In this document: piece after piece, positions 17,807 to 26,937 of the stretch
How positions within the stretch are numbered: position 1 is the first letter of the stretch
How the letters are laid out: each line of letters begins with the position of its first letter
Assembly: GCA_029261595.1 (NCBI GenBank)
Contig: JAJDAZ010000039.1
Span: 85,861-149,860, forward strand
DNA from: Nitrospinaceae bacterium
GTDB lineage: Bacteria > Nitrospinota > Nitrospinia > Nitrospinales > VA-1
Direction: 5' to 3'
Length of the DNA: 64,000 nucleotides
Translations under genes and position numbers: made by a program
The notes under the pieces: model-generated
What the model saw: only the letters and a program-made list of their open reading frames with translations
Database searches by the model: none
What the model was told of the DNA's origin: nothing

Positions 17807-19156
17807 ATGCGGTACATACCCCATACCGAAAAAGACATTCGAGAGATGCTCGCCAAAATTGGCGTGAAAAATGTCGAGGAGTTATTTGACAGCATCCCGA
17901 AAGAGTTGCGTCTGGGCGAACGACCGCTCGATCTTCCCAAAAGCCTGGCAGAATCAGAATTGACCGCCTTTCTTGGCCGGGCGCAAAAAAGAAACGTCAA
18001 CGCCGGAGACGTTTCTCTTTTCCTTGGAGCAGGTGCTTACCGACATTTCAGCCCCGCGTTGATCGACCACTTGATTTCCCGTGGCGAATTTGCTACCAGC
18101 TACACCCCCTACCAGCCGGAAGTCAGCCAGGGAACCCTGCAGGCGATTTTTGAATTCCAGACCATGATCACCCTGCTCACCGGCATGGACATTGCCAACG
18201 CCTCCATGTACGACGGCGCGTCCGCCCTGGCTGAAGCTGTGATCATGGCGCAACGGGTGACCAACAAGCAGGAAATTTTAATCTCCCGCGCCGTACACCC
18301 CGAATACCGGCAGGTGGTCGAAACTTATACCCGCGCCAATCAAATCGAACTCGTTGAAATTCCCTTTGCCGCCAATGGAAAAACCGATGTCGATTCCATA
18401 GTGGATCGATTGAGCGATCAAACAGCGGCGGTGGTTTTACAGAGTCCCAATTATTTTGGAGTCGTTGAAGAATATACCGGATTGAAAAAACATTTGACCG
18501 ACCGGGGAGCGCTCTTGATCGTGGCCGTGGCGGAGGCGCTTTCACTTGGTATCCTGAAACCACCGGGAGAACGGGGCGCCGATATCGTCGTCGGCGAAGG
18601 CCAGTCCTTCGGGCTTTCCTTGTCCTACGGCGGACCCTATGTGGGGTTTTTCGCCACTCAGGATAAGTTCCTCAGGCAAATGCCGGGCAGACTGGTTGGG
18701 GAAACCGTGGACCGTGAAGGGCAAAGATCCTACGTCCTCACCCTGTCCACCCGGGAACAGCATATCCGGCGTGAGCGGGCCACATCCAATATCTGCACCA
18801 ATCAGGGGTTGTGCGCCCTGGCCGCAACTATTTATCTTGCCACCATGGGCAAACAGGGCTTGCGCGAAGTCGCGTTGTTGAACGTGAGAAAAGCCGATTA
18901 TTTAAAAAACCGCTTGCGTAAGATCAAAGGATTTAAAATCCGCTTCGACGCCGATACCTTCAACGAATTTGTCCTGGAATGCCCCAAACCCGCCGAAGAA
19001 ATCCGCGACACCCTCCTGCATGAGGCTAATATCTTAGCCGGTGTCCCGCTCAAGACCCATTACCCCGAACTTGAAAACAGTCTGCTACTCTGTGCCACCG
19101 AACTCAACACCCAGGAAGAAATGGACCACCTCGCCGACAAACTGGAAGGGATGTGA
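17807..19156 (+). CDS. gcvPA: Glycine dehydrogenase (decarboxylating) subunit 1
   Basis: In the split form of the P protein, GcvPA pairs with GcvPB to decarboxylate glycine. This 449-aa protein is a typical A subunit: it begins MRYIPHTEKDIREMLAKIGV and contains FLGAGAYRHFSPALID and TPYQPEVSQGTLQAIFEFQT. The PLP lysine is on subunit B, so this protein alone should be inactive. gcvPB normally follows directly, but here the next gene is an unrelated leftward lipoprotein, so gcvPB must be elsewhere or is lost. A 170-base gap from gcvH contains a short hairpin (17646-17660). Confidence 0.94.
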   Translation: MRYIPHTEKDIREMLAKIGVKNVEELFDSIPKELRLGERPLDLPKSLAESELTAFLGRAQKRNVNAGDVSLFLGAGAYRHFSPALIDHLISRGEFATSYTPYQPEVSQGTLQAIFEFQTMITLLTGMDIANASMYDGASALAEAVIMAQRVTNKQEILISRAVHPEYRQVVETYTRANQIELVEIPFAANGKTDVDSIVDRLSDQTAAVVLQSPNYFGVVEEYTGLKKHLTDRGALLIVAVAEALSLGILKPPGERGADIVVGEGQSFGLSLSYGGPYVGFFATQDKFLRQMPGRLVGETVDREGQRSYVLTLSTREQHIRRERATSNICTNQGLCALAATIYLATMGKQGLREVALLNVRKADYLKNRLRKIKGFKIRFDADTFNEFVLECPKPAEEIRDTLLHEANILAGVPLKTHYPELENSLLLCATELNTQEEMDHLADKLEGM

Positions 19157-19177
19157 AGAGTTACTAAATTCATCTCA

Positions 19178-22100
19178 TCAGGGGGATACTGACTCCCCAA
19201 TAAACAAGACAGCCGTTTCAAAATTTTCGACGGTTTTTTGTCTTTTATCGAGAAATTTATTCAACGGCCCAGAAATGGTGGATTTAAAATCGGAAATGGC
19301 AAATTTCTTTGCTTTTTCCAAGTTGGCCTTTTTTGTTTCTTCCGTTTCGTTAAGCTGGTTGATTCTTGATTCTAAATCCTTTTTAAAATATTTGATGGCT
19401 TTCAAGGTTTTGTTAATCTCCTCCCCAATCGGGATCTCATCTTCACCGGCCTTTTTTTCGACCTCTTTCAATTGAGTATCGGAGGCGGTGCCCAGAGTAG
19501 TTTTAATTTTTTCCATGGCGTCACTGTCAACCTCTTTATTCTTGTCCCAACTGTTTTCGATATCACTTTTTAGGGAAGCCATAATCAGCTTGATTTCTTT
19601 TAAAGCATCCTTGGATTGATCGTCATATTTTTTCTTTGATTTAACATATTGCCGCTCAAGAGGCGTTCGGGGAGTCATAGCCTGCTGGCCTTGGACCTGC
19701 TGAGCCGCTCCATCGGCCTGGTCCCCTAAACCAGTGGTTCCCGGCACGCTTCCCCCGGTGTCGGGAATATCGGATAAGAGATTGGTTCCCAAGCCCGGCC
19801 CCATGCCAAACATCGCGAGGTTTTTGGCGGATTTAATAATGTCTTTGGGGTCCGCAGAATAATTTTTTACGTACCAGTTGCCGAGATCATCCTTGGCGAC
19901 GACGTAATTGGTATTTCCTCCGCCGGTCAGTTTCACCCGGTTGATGTTCTGCCAGTACTGTTTGTCGATTTCCTGATTGATTCTCAGTCGGTTCTTTGTC
20001 TTTGAATCTTTAAACCAATCAGTATCAGCAAACGGTAAACTTTTAACTGTATTTTCCAAGAGCATATTTTTCCATTCGATGGAGGCGTCCGCCTGTAATG
20101 AAGTTGACGGGAAACTGTTTCTCAGGTAGGAAAATGCCGGGCGGATAAAAGACATCCCGCCCCGTTGTTCATAGGCTAGCTTTAAGGCATCCGCAATCTG
20201 TTTTGCAGTAGCGGATTTCTCTCCGCCGGCACGGACAGCATTAATATGTTCGTATCTCAAGGAAGCGATCAACTGATCCAAAACTTCCTTTGCTTCCATG
20301 CCCTCTAGAAATTCGGGTTCCTTAAACGGAAAATCCATATCTCCCAAACGAGTTGTTAGATAGGCATTGGCGCTTATTAATTTTTCATTATCAGTTAAGG
20401 GCTTTTCTTTTTCAGGATCTTTGGGTTTGTTTTTAGGATCGCCATTCTTACCAGGAGCCTCCGCTTTTGCATCGTCATCTTTTTCCGCATCATCGGTTTT
20501 TTTTGCAGGTTTGTCCTCTGAAGAAGGTTTCCCAACGCTCGGAGTAACCTTTGAAACTAAAATAGAACCCTGGTCTGGCGGTGTAGCTTTACTTTTGGCC
20601 TTAGCTTGAGGTGTCGTTGTTTTAGCAGGAACAACTGCCTTTCCACCTATTTTTCCTGCTGCGGAATTTTTTTCCTTCTCTGAGACTTTTGCAAGTTCCT
20701 CTACCAATATTTCACTAATTACTATTTTGACCATCTTGGGGTCATTTTTTGACTCCCTATTATTTATTCTATCCAAAATTGCAATACGATGCTTTTTAAC
20801 AAACCATGAGGCATTCTCCCTCTTGGTTCTTTCCTCAGCGATTTTGTCAGTGAGCGCGTCCTCCTCCTTACCAACGTTGGTTTTGGCGGTTGATTCCGCT
20901 TTTTTTGCATTTTTTACAACCTCATCGGCATCAGCCAAACCCTTTTTTGCATTGGCTAATTCTGTTTTCAAGTAATCGATAATAGAATTATAAATTGTTT
21001 TCCGATCCCCACTTTTCTCCTTGATTGCATCTTTGGGCACATCATCCTTAAAAAAGTCATGAAGCAATTTTATTTGCTCTATGCTTAGCTTACTCATGCC
21101 CTTTGTCGTTGGGCTACCCTTCGACATTGAAGTGGTTAAAAGGTCTAACAAGGCATTGAGGTTGGTGGGGTTCTGAACCGGTGTTTTAGACAAAATATTG
21201 TCCAATACAATTTTCTGACCCCCTGGATTCTCCTTTGTCGGGTTCTTTGTTGGATCCTTTGTCGCATTAAGAATGGATTCAAACTTGGTTTTTTCGGTAT
21301 CAGCATCTTTTTGTTCCTTTTCCGCCTCAGCCAAACCATTCCTCGCTTTTTCATGAGCTTTCTTGGCCTTGTCAATGGTTTTCTTCAGTGCCTTCCATTC
21401 AGCCTCTTTGAGGATGACATTCCCTGCGGCGTTCTTTTCAACTTCCAAAGAAGCAATTAATTCTTCCACCACGTCGTATGATCGCTTAGTCAACAGCGCG
21501 GATACCGCCCTTCGTTCCCGTTTAGCCCATTGGTCTTTCTTTTTTGCCGTGTGTTCATTACGAACGGCCAATTCATCAATCTGGAATAAAATGGAATTTC
21601 CTACCGCCTGCAAGACCATCACATAACTATCGAGATCGTTTACTGGGGAAGCATCTAACCCTGCGAAACTCAATTGATAGTTATCCGGGTAGGGATTAAG
21701 CAATATGCCGTAGTTCGCCAGAAAAAGAATTTTTTCCGCAAAGTGGGCAAGGCCAATATGAAGGTCTTTCAGGTTTTGCTTAATTTCCTCATCAGTTCCG
21801 GTTCCTTTATTCCTATTTTTCAAATAAGTTTCGATTTGAGTTTCCAAGCCATCTTCCCACCTTCCCCGACTCAAGGGGTCTGAAAGTTTACTTGTCAACA
21901 GATTTGAATCCATCCATATTGTGTCAAGTTTGGATTCCAAGATTCCTGATAAAGGTTTACCGGTTAATTTTTTCAATAGGACGACTAAGTATCCTGCTTC
22001 ACCCCAATATTTTTTTAATTTTGGATATTTCTTTAAGTTGGTCTCTAAACCTTCGAATAAGACCTTCAACCTCTTAACGGAGTTTTCAGTTTTTTCATTG

Positions 22101-23068
22101 GACCCTGCAACCCTAGTAATTTGGTCCAGGAACTCCTGCCTGATTTTTGATTTCTTGTCTGGGAATAATATGGCGGCATCCCATTGGAGGTTTTTTTCAT
22201 TACTCAATAGGTTGAACATTGTTTTAAATTTATCTGCTGGCAGAGTGCCCTGCGGAGATTCAATAGATATCTTTAAAAGGCCCGTTGGATTAATAAATTC
22301 TGATTTTGAATTAAAAAATCCAGGTAATGCTTCACGGGCATCGGATAATTGTTGAATATTACGTCCTCGTTTATTCTGAGATGGCAGGAAAAACTTTTCA
22401 TATGCGGCTTCCAGCTGTTGTATCTCGGCAATCAACTCAACCCTCTTTAGAGCGAGATAATCTTCTTTGGCAGTTGTGTTAGTTTTGATAAATTTATCAA
22501 CCCCACGATTAGCTCCGGTCCTGAAGGCACTCTGAATTTTCTTCCAGGCCTTTTGGGATTCATCATAATTTTTATTAAAAAAGATATCCCTCTCGCGTTT
22601 GAAAACTTTTAATTCTTCTTTAATATTTCTCACATCGATTTCAATTTGCACGGGCAGATTTGAATAATCCCGGTCCTCATACAAGCCTAAAATAGCGTTC
22701 ACTCGACCCGCGTTTTCATCTTTGAAATTATAATTTTTTATGTGGCCAAACGAATACCCTTCGCAGGAGCGAATATTCCAAGTGTCTGGCTCTTTTTTGC
22801 AGAGTTCTATTGAATACTTTGGCGGGTTTCCATCTGATTCGGCTTTAATTTCTTTCATTCTGGTTTCTTCAAGCCCGTTTCGTAATTGAATCAGAATGGG
22901 CTTCGCCCCAATGGCCATCACGGTCAACTGCTCGGTTTGAACCTCCTCATGATTCGCCAGGGGGCCTTTATAGACATCCACATCCACCGTCAAAGCGGCG
23001 CAACCGGTGAGCCCCATCAAGAGTAACAGCGACAAAGTTAGCTTTCCAAATTCAGAATTTATGTTCAT
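19178..23068 (-). CDS. Very large lipoprotein with coiled coils, unknown function
   Basis: This 1296-aa protein starts with a signal peptide and lipobox (LLLLMGLTGC, Cys23). The N-terminal 550 residues look helical and globular. Long charged heptad-like stretches follow at about 570-640 and 700-790 (KAHEKARNGLAEAEKEQKDA and similar). A disordered Lys/Pro/Asp-rich linker spans about 850-930, then a second globular part, a Gly/Pro-rich hinge (GLGTNLLSDIPDTGGSVPG) and a final coiled coil. It could be a long periplasmic spacer or a secreted scaffold. The DNA is visibly AT-richer than its neighbours, hinting at transfer. It is the second gene of a two-lipoprotein operon. No family is recognised. 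Confidence 0.75.
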   Translation of the reverse strand: MNINSEFGKLTLSLLLLMGLTGCAALTVDVDVYKGPLANHEEVQTEQLTVMAIGAKPILIQLRNGLEETRMKEIKAESDGNPPKYSIELCKKEPDTWNIRSCEGYSFGHIKNYNFKDENAGRVNAILGLYEDRDYSNLPVQIEIDVRNIKEELKVFKRERDIFFNKNYDESQKAWKKIQSAFRTGANRGVDKFIKTNTTAKEDYLALKRVELIAEIQQLEAAYEKFFLPSQNKRGRNIQQLSDAREALPGFFNSKSEFINPTGLLKISIESPQGTLPADKFKTMFNLLSNEKNLQWDAAILFPDKKSKIRQEFLDQITRVAGSNEKTENSVKRLKVLFEGLETNLKKYPKLKKYWGEAGYLVVLLKKLTGKPLSGILESKLDTIWMDSNLLTSKLSDPLSRGRWEDGLETQIETYLKNRNKGTGTDEEIKQNLKDLHIGLAHFAEKILFLANYGILLNPYPDNYQLSFAGLDASPVNDLDSYVMVLQAVGNSILFQIDELAVRNEHTAKKKDQWAKRERRAVSALLTKRSYDVVEELIASLEVEKNAAGNVILKEAEWKALKKTIDKAKKAHEKARNGLAEAEKEQKDADTEKTKFESILNATKDPTKNPTKENPGGQKIVLDNILSKTPVQNPTNLNALLDLLTTSMSKGSPTTKGMSKLSIEQIKLLHDFFKDDVPKDAIKEKSGDRKTIYNSIIDYLKTELANAKKGLADADEVVKNAKKAESTAKTNVGKEEDALTDKIAEERTKRENASWFVKKHRIAILDRINNRESKNDPKMVKIVISEILVEELAKVSEKEKNSAAGKIGGKAVVPAKTTTPQAKAKSKATPPDQGSILVSKVTPSVGKPSSEDKPAKKTDDAEKDDDAKAEAPGKNGDPKNKPKDPEKEKPLTDNEKLISANAYLTTRLGDMDFPFKEPEFLEGMEAKEVLDQLIASLRYEHINAVRAGGEKSATAKQIADALKLAYEQRGGMSFIRPAFSYLRNSFPSTSLQADASIEWKNMLLENTVKSLPFADTDWFKDSKTKNRLRINQEIDKQYWQNINRVKLTGGGNTNYVVAKDDLGNWYVKNYSADPKDIIKSAKNLAMFGMGPGLGTNLLSDIPDTGGSVPGTTGLGDQADGAAQQVQGQQAMTPRTPLERQYVKSKKKYDDQSKDALKEIKLIMASLKSDIENSWDKNKEVDSDAMEKIKTTLGTASDTQLKEVEKKAGEDEIPIGEEINKTLKAIKYFKKDLESRINQLNETEETKKANLEKAKKFAISDFKSTISGPLNKFLDKRQKTVENFETAVLFIGESVSP

Positions 23069-23095
23069 AGCTTCAGCGTCCGTTTTTAGTAGGTA

Positions 23096-23728
23096 TTATT
23101 CAGTGATGTCTTTTTTGAGTTCGCCCAGCGTGTCTTTCTCATTCTTGACGTTTAACAAGGCTTCAAAGAGAAGTTTATTTAGCCTGGAATTATTTTGGTC
23201 CTGCTGGGCTTGAGATACTGACCCTAAAGCGCCGTCAATGGCGTCGAAATAGGCTTCCGGGCTGGAACCCATGACGATCACCAGACGATGGTCCTTGGGT
23301 GCTTCACGAAACCCTTCCGGGCCAAACTGGACCAAGCGTCGCCCCGTCTGAATCGCGGACAATTGATCTTCTTCACCGTGGGTGATTTTTGTCAGCCCGG
23401 TTTCTTTGTCGGTGGATATCTGGGAATTTAGAGAATCAATCAAACCGGCGGGAACCCAGCCGGACCCAAACCTCATTCGACTGATGGCGCTGGCCTGACC
23501 GCGGACGGTGACTCGATAAATGGTGGGAGGGATCTGGTCTTGAGGGTCAAAAACACCCAGGTAGTACACCTGCTCCAAACTGTTCGAAGGCGTCATGCCG
23601 GTCACGGTGGTGACTCCCAGAGTGCCTCCGATGATTCCCTCGGTAGAGCATCCTTGCATAAAAAAAGATACTCCAAAAAATAAACAGAAAAGAACCAATC
23701 GCCTTTTAGCCAATAGCAGTCGCTTCAT
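23096..23728 (-). CDS. Lipoprotein, first gene of the unknown operon
   Basis: The 210-aa product begins MKRLLLAKRRLVLFCLFFGV and has a lipobox ending in Cys27 (FFMQGCSTEG). The mature part has mixed strands and helices, with an apparent enzyme- or binding-like core (IYRVTVRGQASAIS, HRLVIVMGSSPEAY) and a charged helical tail. ATG 23728 is chosen because it starts the signal peptide and has GGGAG upstream; the frame is open 40 codons further but that part overlaps the promoter. It is 27 bases ahead of the 1296-aa lipoprotein gene, so the two are one operon. No family recognised. Confidence 0.72.
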   Translation of the reverse strand: MKRLLLAKRRLVLFCLFFGVSFFMQGCSTEGIIGGTLGVTTVTGMTPSNSLEQVYYLGVFDPQDQIPPTIYRVTVRGQASAISRMRFGSGWVPAGLIDSLNSQISTDKETGLTKITHGEEDQLSAIQTGRRLVQFGPEGFREAPKDHRLVIVMGSSPEAYFDAIDGALGSVSQAQQDQNNSRLNKLLFEALLNVKNEKDTLGELKKDITE

Positions 23729-23790
23729 TGGAACTCCCTTCGTGAAACCAGCGTTAATGAGAGAGACGAGTTTTAATTCTATATGGATGG

Positions 23791-23880
23791 CCGAACTATA
23801 GTTCGGAAATTCAAAATTTTCAAGACAAAATATCGCCGAATCGGACAACTCCTTTAAATACGATAAGTTTCCGATTTCGG
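23791..23880 (-). promoter_or_regulatory. Promoter with palindromic operator array for the lipoprotein operon
   Basis: On the minus strand TTGAAA (23823-23818), a 17-base spacer and TATAGT (23800-23795) form a good sigma-70 promoter, about 67 bases before the first lipoprotein start. The -10 element lies at the centre of a perfect 16-bp palindrome, CCGAACTATAGTTCGG (23791-23806). Two more CCGA/TCGG dyads lie upstream at 23836-23844 (CCGAATCGG) and 23871-23880 (CCGATTTCGG). This is the layout of a repressor that blocks the promoter and binds further sites upstream. No regulator gene is adjacent. Confidence 0.65.
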
Positions 23881-24032
23881 AATTCTTTTGTTGTTACAAC
23901 TCATTGAAATTTTAACCATATTACTTTTTTTTGCCTAAACAGGCTTTAATTGATTCCGTTAAAGATAAGATTTATTGATATTGTTGGAGGGATATAGGGA
24001 AATGGGAATTTAATATTGGGTAAGCAAAAAAA

Positions 24033-25409
24033 TTAATTGCTCAATTGTTCAATCAAATCTTCAGCAGGGTAGGTGATGATTTCCGACAAGGTGGGGTGGT
24101 AGTGCGGGATCTTTACGAGGTCGTGAACGGTTCCGTTAAAGTGCATGAGGGTGATGAGTTGATGGATCAACTCTCCGGCTTCGGGGCCGACAATATGGGC
24201 GCCGATGACTTCGCCCGTTTTTGGGTGGCACAATAGTTTGACATGGCCGTCAGTTTCTCCCAGACAAATGGATTTTCCATGATCGTTAAAGGGATAGGAT
24301 GCCGTGAGGTAGGGAATGTTCCGCGCCTGACATTCTTTTTCGCTGAGTCCCACGCTGGCCACTGCCGGGTCGGTGAACACCACGCTGGTTTTTAATCGAT
24401 CATCCATTTGACGGGGCGGCTGGTCGGGGTGGACGGCGTTGTATGCCGCGATCTCGCCCTGCTCGATGGCGATATGGACGATCTCGTGCAAGCCGTTCAC
24501 GTCGCCGACCGCAAAAATATGCGGTTGCCCGGTGCGCATTTCGGAATTTACCACGATGCGTCCCATGTGGGTTTCGACTCCCGCTGATTCCAGATTGAGC
24601 CCGTTGGTGTTGGGGCGGCGTCCCAATGCTTGCAGGATGTGCTCGGCGCGGACGGTTTTTTCCTGATCCTCATGAACGAATCGAAGAACACGTTCATTAC
24701 CCGCTTTGGCAACATTAAAAATTTTTGTGCCAGTATAGACATCCATGCCTTCTTCTCGGAACCTGTCTTCGACAACGCGCGCCAGGTCTTCGTCTCCGCT
24801 GGATAATATCTGTTGACTGCGTTGGATGAGGCTGACCTTGACTCCGATGCGCGAGAAAAACTGCGCCAGCTCGACCGCGACCGGGCCGGCCCCGAGAACG
24901 ATCAACGATTTTGGAGCCTCCCGCATTTCAAGAGCGTCGTCGCTGGTGAGGTATCCAGATTCTTCAAGGCCGGGCACGGGAAATTCCGAGATTTTTGAAC
25001 CGGTCGCGATGATGAAATTTTTTGCGTTAAGGGTTTGGTTTCCGACCTGGATTTCGTGCGGCGAAAGAAAGGTCGCAAAATCTTCAAAGAGAGTGAAACC
25101 GGGGTCCTGCAACTGTTCGACACGGTATTGGGTGAATTCGCCAATGATGCGGTTTTTGCGGTCGTTGATGGCGGCAAGATCCGCCTTTGCCTCAACGGGC
25201 AATAGACCGAATTCCTGCGACCGGCGTTGGAGCGCCATCAGATCAGACGAGCGGAGGATGGTCTTGGTGGGCATGCATCCTTTCAGAATGCACAAACCGC
25301 CCAGCGGACCGTGGTCCACGATGGCGACTTTCGCCTTGGCTTCCTGAGCGGTCCGGGCCGCCGCATAGCCTGCGGACCCTCCCCCGATTATGATGACATC
25401 AAAGTCCAT
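24033..25409 (-). CDS. Dihydrolipoamide dehydrogenase-like flavoprotein with unusual redox motif
   Basis: This 458-aa class I pyridine-nucleotide-disulfide oxidoreductase has an FAD site IIIGGGSAGYAAAR, the redox pair Cys40-Cys45 (GGLCILKGCMPTK), an NAD(P) site VLGAGPVAVELAQ, a second FAD motif IFAVGDVNG and the C-terminal active site HYHPTLSEII with the catalytic His. The GGLCILKGCMPTK loop differs from the usual GGTCLNVGCIPSK, so it may not be a true Lpd. A glycine-cleavage L protein is possible because the gcv genes lie 5 kb away. It follows the TPR gene in the leftward direction by 36 bases. Confidence 0.85.
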   Translation of the reverse strand: MDFDVIIIGGGSAGYAAARTAQEAKAKVAIVDHGPLGGLCILKGCMPTKTILRSSDLMALQRRSQEFGLLPVEAKADLAAINDRKNRIIGEFTQYRVEQLQDPGFTLFEDFATFLSPHEIQVGNQTLNAKNFIIATGSKISEFPVPGLEESGYLTSDDALEMREAPKSLIVLGAGPVAVELAQFFSRIGVKVSLIQRSQQILSSGDEDLARVVEDRFREEGMDVYTGTKIFNVAKAGNERVLRFVHEDQEKTVRAEHILQALGRRPNTNGLNLESAGVETHMGRIVVNSEMRTGQPHIFAVGDVNGLHEIVHIAIEQGEIAAYNAVHPDQPPRQMDDRLKTSVVFTDPAVASVGLSEKECQARNIPYLTASYPFNDHGKSICLGETDGHVKLLCHPKTGEVIGAHIVGPEAGELIHQLITLMHFNGTVHDLVKIPHYHPTLSEIITYPAEDLIEQLSN

Positions 25410-25445
25410 CGGTTTCCCTTTTGGTTGTCGTGCGGGGCGATAATG

Positions 25446-25976
25446 TTAGAGGGTCTGGCACTCTTCTTCCGTCAGGGTAAATTCCCGACAGCATTCCTGA
25501 AGCAGGTCGATGGCGTTTTTCCCCATGAATTCATCTCCCGTCTGCTGGAAAAATTTCCGCGCGGCGATCAAGTGGTGAATGGTTTCTTTGCCCTTTTTTA
25601 GCGAGTAATACAGCATCGCCAGATTGCTGTGGGCTTTGGCAAACTCGGGGTTGATCCGAATCGCTTCCTTATAATGAAGAAAGGCTTCGTCAATTTCACC
25701 GATCAGATTGCTGACCACCGCGAGACTGTAATGCACCATCGGGGATTCCGGTTTCAGACGCAACGCTTCACGAAAACATTTGGCGGCTTCAAGGTTCATG
25801 CGCAGTTTGCCGTAGCGGATTCCCAGATTAAATTGGGCCATGAAATGGTCGGGATCAATTTTTATTGCTTCTTTGTAAGATTCCATGGCGCCGGCATCGT
25901 CTTTGATGCGACCGGCGGTCAATCCATCCTGAAACCATTGTTCGGCGGTTTTTGCTGATGAGGATTCTGATGACAT
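25446..25976 (-). CDS. TPR-repeat protein
   Basis: This 176-aa protein contains about three tetratricopeptide repeats (for example DDAGAMESYKEAIKIDPDHF and GEIDEAFLHYKEAIRINPEF), a fold for protein-protein contact. The C-terminal 40 residues have two cysteines and a charged end. No signal peptide, so it is cytoplasmic. It starts the leftward pair with the flavoprotein and is likely to assist or partner some complex, but the partner cannot be inferred. Confidence 0.8.
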   Translation of the reverse strand: MSSESSSAKTAEQWFQDGLTAGRIKDDAGAMESYKEAIKIDPDHFMAQFNLGIRYGKLRMNLEAAKCFREALRLKPESPMVHYSLAVVSNLIGEIDEAFLHYKEAIRINPEFAKAHSNLAMLYYSLKKGKETIHHLIAARKFFQQTGDEFMGKNAIDLLQECCREFTLTEEECQTL

Positions 25977-26265
25977 GCTTTTCCCTTATTTTTTCGGTTT
26001 AAAAAGGATTCACGGAACCTCAAAAATTCCAATATTTTTGGAGGCTCGGTTGAGAGAGTCAAAACTTGGAAACGGATTGCGATCTATGCTACCTTATCGG
26101 GACGCTAAATTTCAACATCCCAGCCCATAAAAGGGAAAATTATTTATTGGGTCTGGATACCCGGTACACCGTTGTTTTTATAGGATGGGAGAATTCCTGT
26201 TCGGTCGCAGGTTTTTTGACTTGCGATTTTGAATCAAATATTTCAAGGGAGAGCAAAATCAAGTC

Positions 26266-26538
26266 ATGGCAGTGGAAAAAGGATCTGAGGAAGAACGGTT
26301 GCTGTTAGGCAAATGGATAAAAACAGGGCAGGGGCTCATCGTGGCAGGATCGGCGATGGGAGATTCCTATCTGGACCCCAATATAGTGAGGCCCGCAGAC
26401 GTCGAAGAAAAATCGCAGTATTATGTGAAGTTCGACCACGAAGTCGTTGAAAAACTGCCGCACCTGAAGGGCCGGTTCCGCTGGGACCTGGAAAAATATT
26501 ACCGGGAGCGGTTTGGTCCCTATCTACCGAAAGATTGA
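26266..26538 (+). CDS. Small hypothetical protein next to the Rieske-like gene
   Basis: This 90-aa soluble protein is charged, has no cysteines or membrane segments, and ends in aromatic-rich KGRFRWDLEKYYRERFGPYL. GGGAGAG lies about 13 bases before the ATG. It is ten bases upstream of the Rieske-like gene and surely co-transcribed, so a shared role is likely. No family recognised. The 289 bases before it show no other gene. Confidence 0.6.
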   Translation: MAVEKGSEEERLLLGKWIKTGQGLIVAGSAMGDSYLDPNIVRPADVEEKSQYYVKFDHEVVEKLPHLKGRFRWDLEKYYRERFGPYLPKD

Positions 26539-26547
26539 ATTGACGCC

Positions 26548-26871
26548 ATGTCTTTAGTAAAAATTTCTGAATTATCCGATGCGCCCCCGGCAGAAACCGG
26601 CAAAACGATTCATCTGGAACACCCTTGGACCAAGATAGAATATGATCTCGCCTTGTTCCAGGCAGAAGGAAAATATTATGTGGTCACCGATAAATGCACC
26701 AAGTGCGGCGGCAGTCTGGGAAGGGGAAAACTTCGGGGGCTGTTCGCCATCTGTTCAACTCAGGAATGTCTGTGGAGTGTCAAAAGAGGCTATTGCAAAT
26801 TCGACCGCAGTTCCATCCTGCCAACGTATAAAGTCGTTGAACAAGAGGACGGTTTGTTCATCAACATCTGA
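26548..26871 (+). CDS. Rieske-like protein with four cysteines in place of the His ligands
   Basis: The 107-aa product looks like a small Rieske ferredoxin (or NirD-like) domain: CTKCGGSLGRG aligns with the first ligand loop and CSTQECLWSVKRG aligns, residue for residue, with the second loop CPWHGWRFDLRTG. Both histidine positions are changed, to Lys52 and Gln72, while extra cysteines appear at 53 and 74 beside the normal Cys50 and Cys69. It may therefore hold a differently ligated cluster, a zinc or a disulfide. The fold assignment comes from reading the alignment by eye. Confidence 0.65.
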   Translation: MSLVKISELSDAPPAETGKTIHLEHPWTKIEYDLALFQAEGKYYVVTDKCTKCGGSLGRGKLRGLFAICSTQECLWSVKRGYCKFDRSSILPTYKVVEQEDGLFINI

Positions 26872-26937
26872 ACCCCCGCGGTCCGGTGGACCCAGTACAA
26901 ACGAGCGATGGGTTTATGGCCGACCAAATTTTATTAC

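Noticed and set aside
26066-26265. Cysteine-containing frame before the 90-aa gene
   Set aside because: It overlaps that gene in another frame, has no ribosome site and no conserved look.
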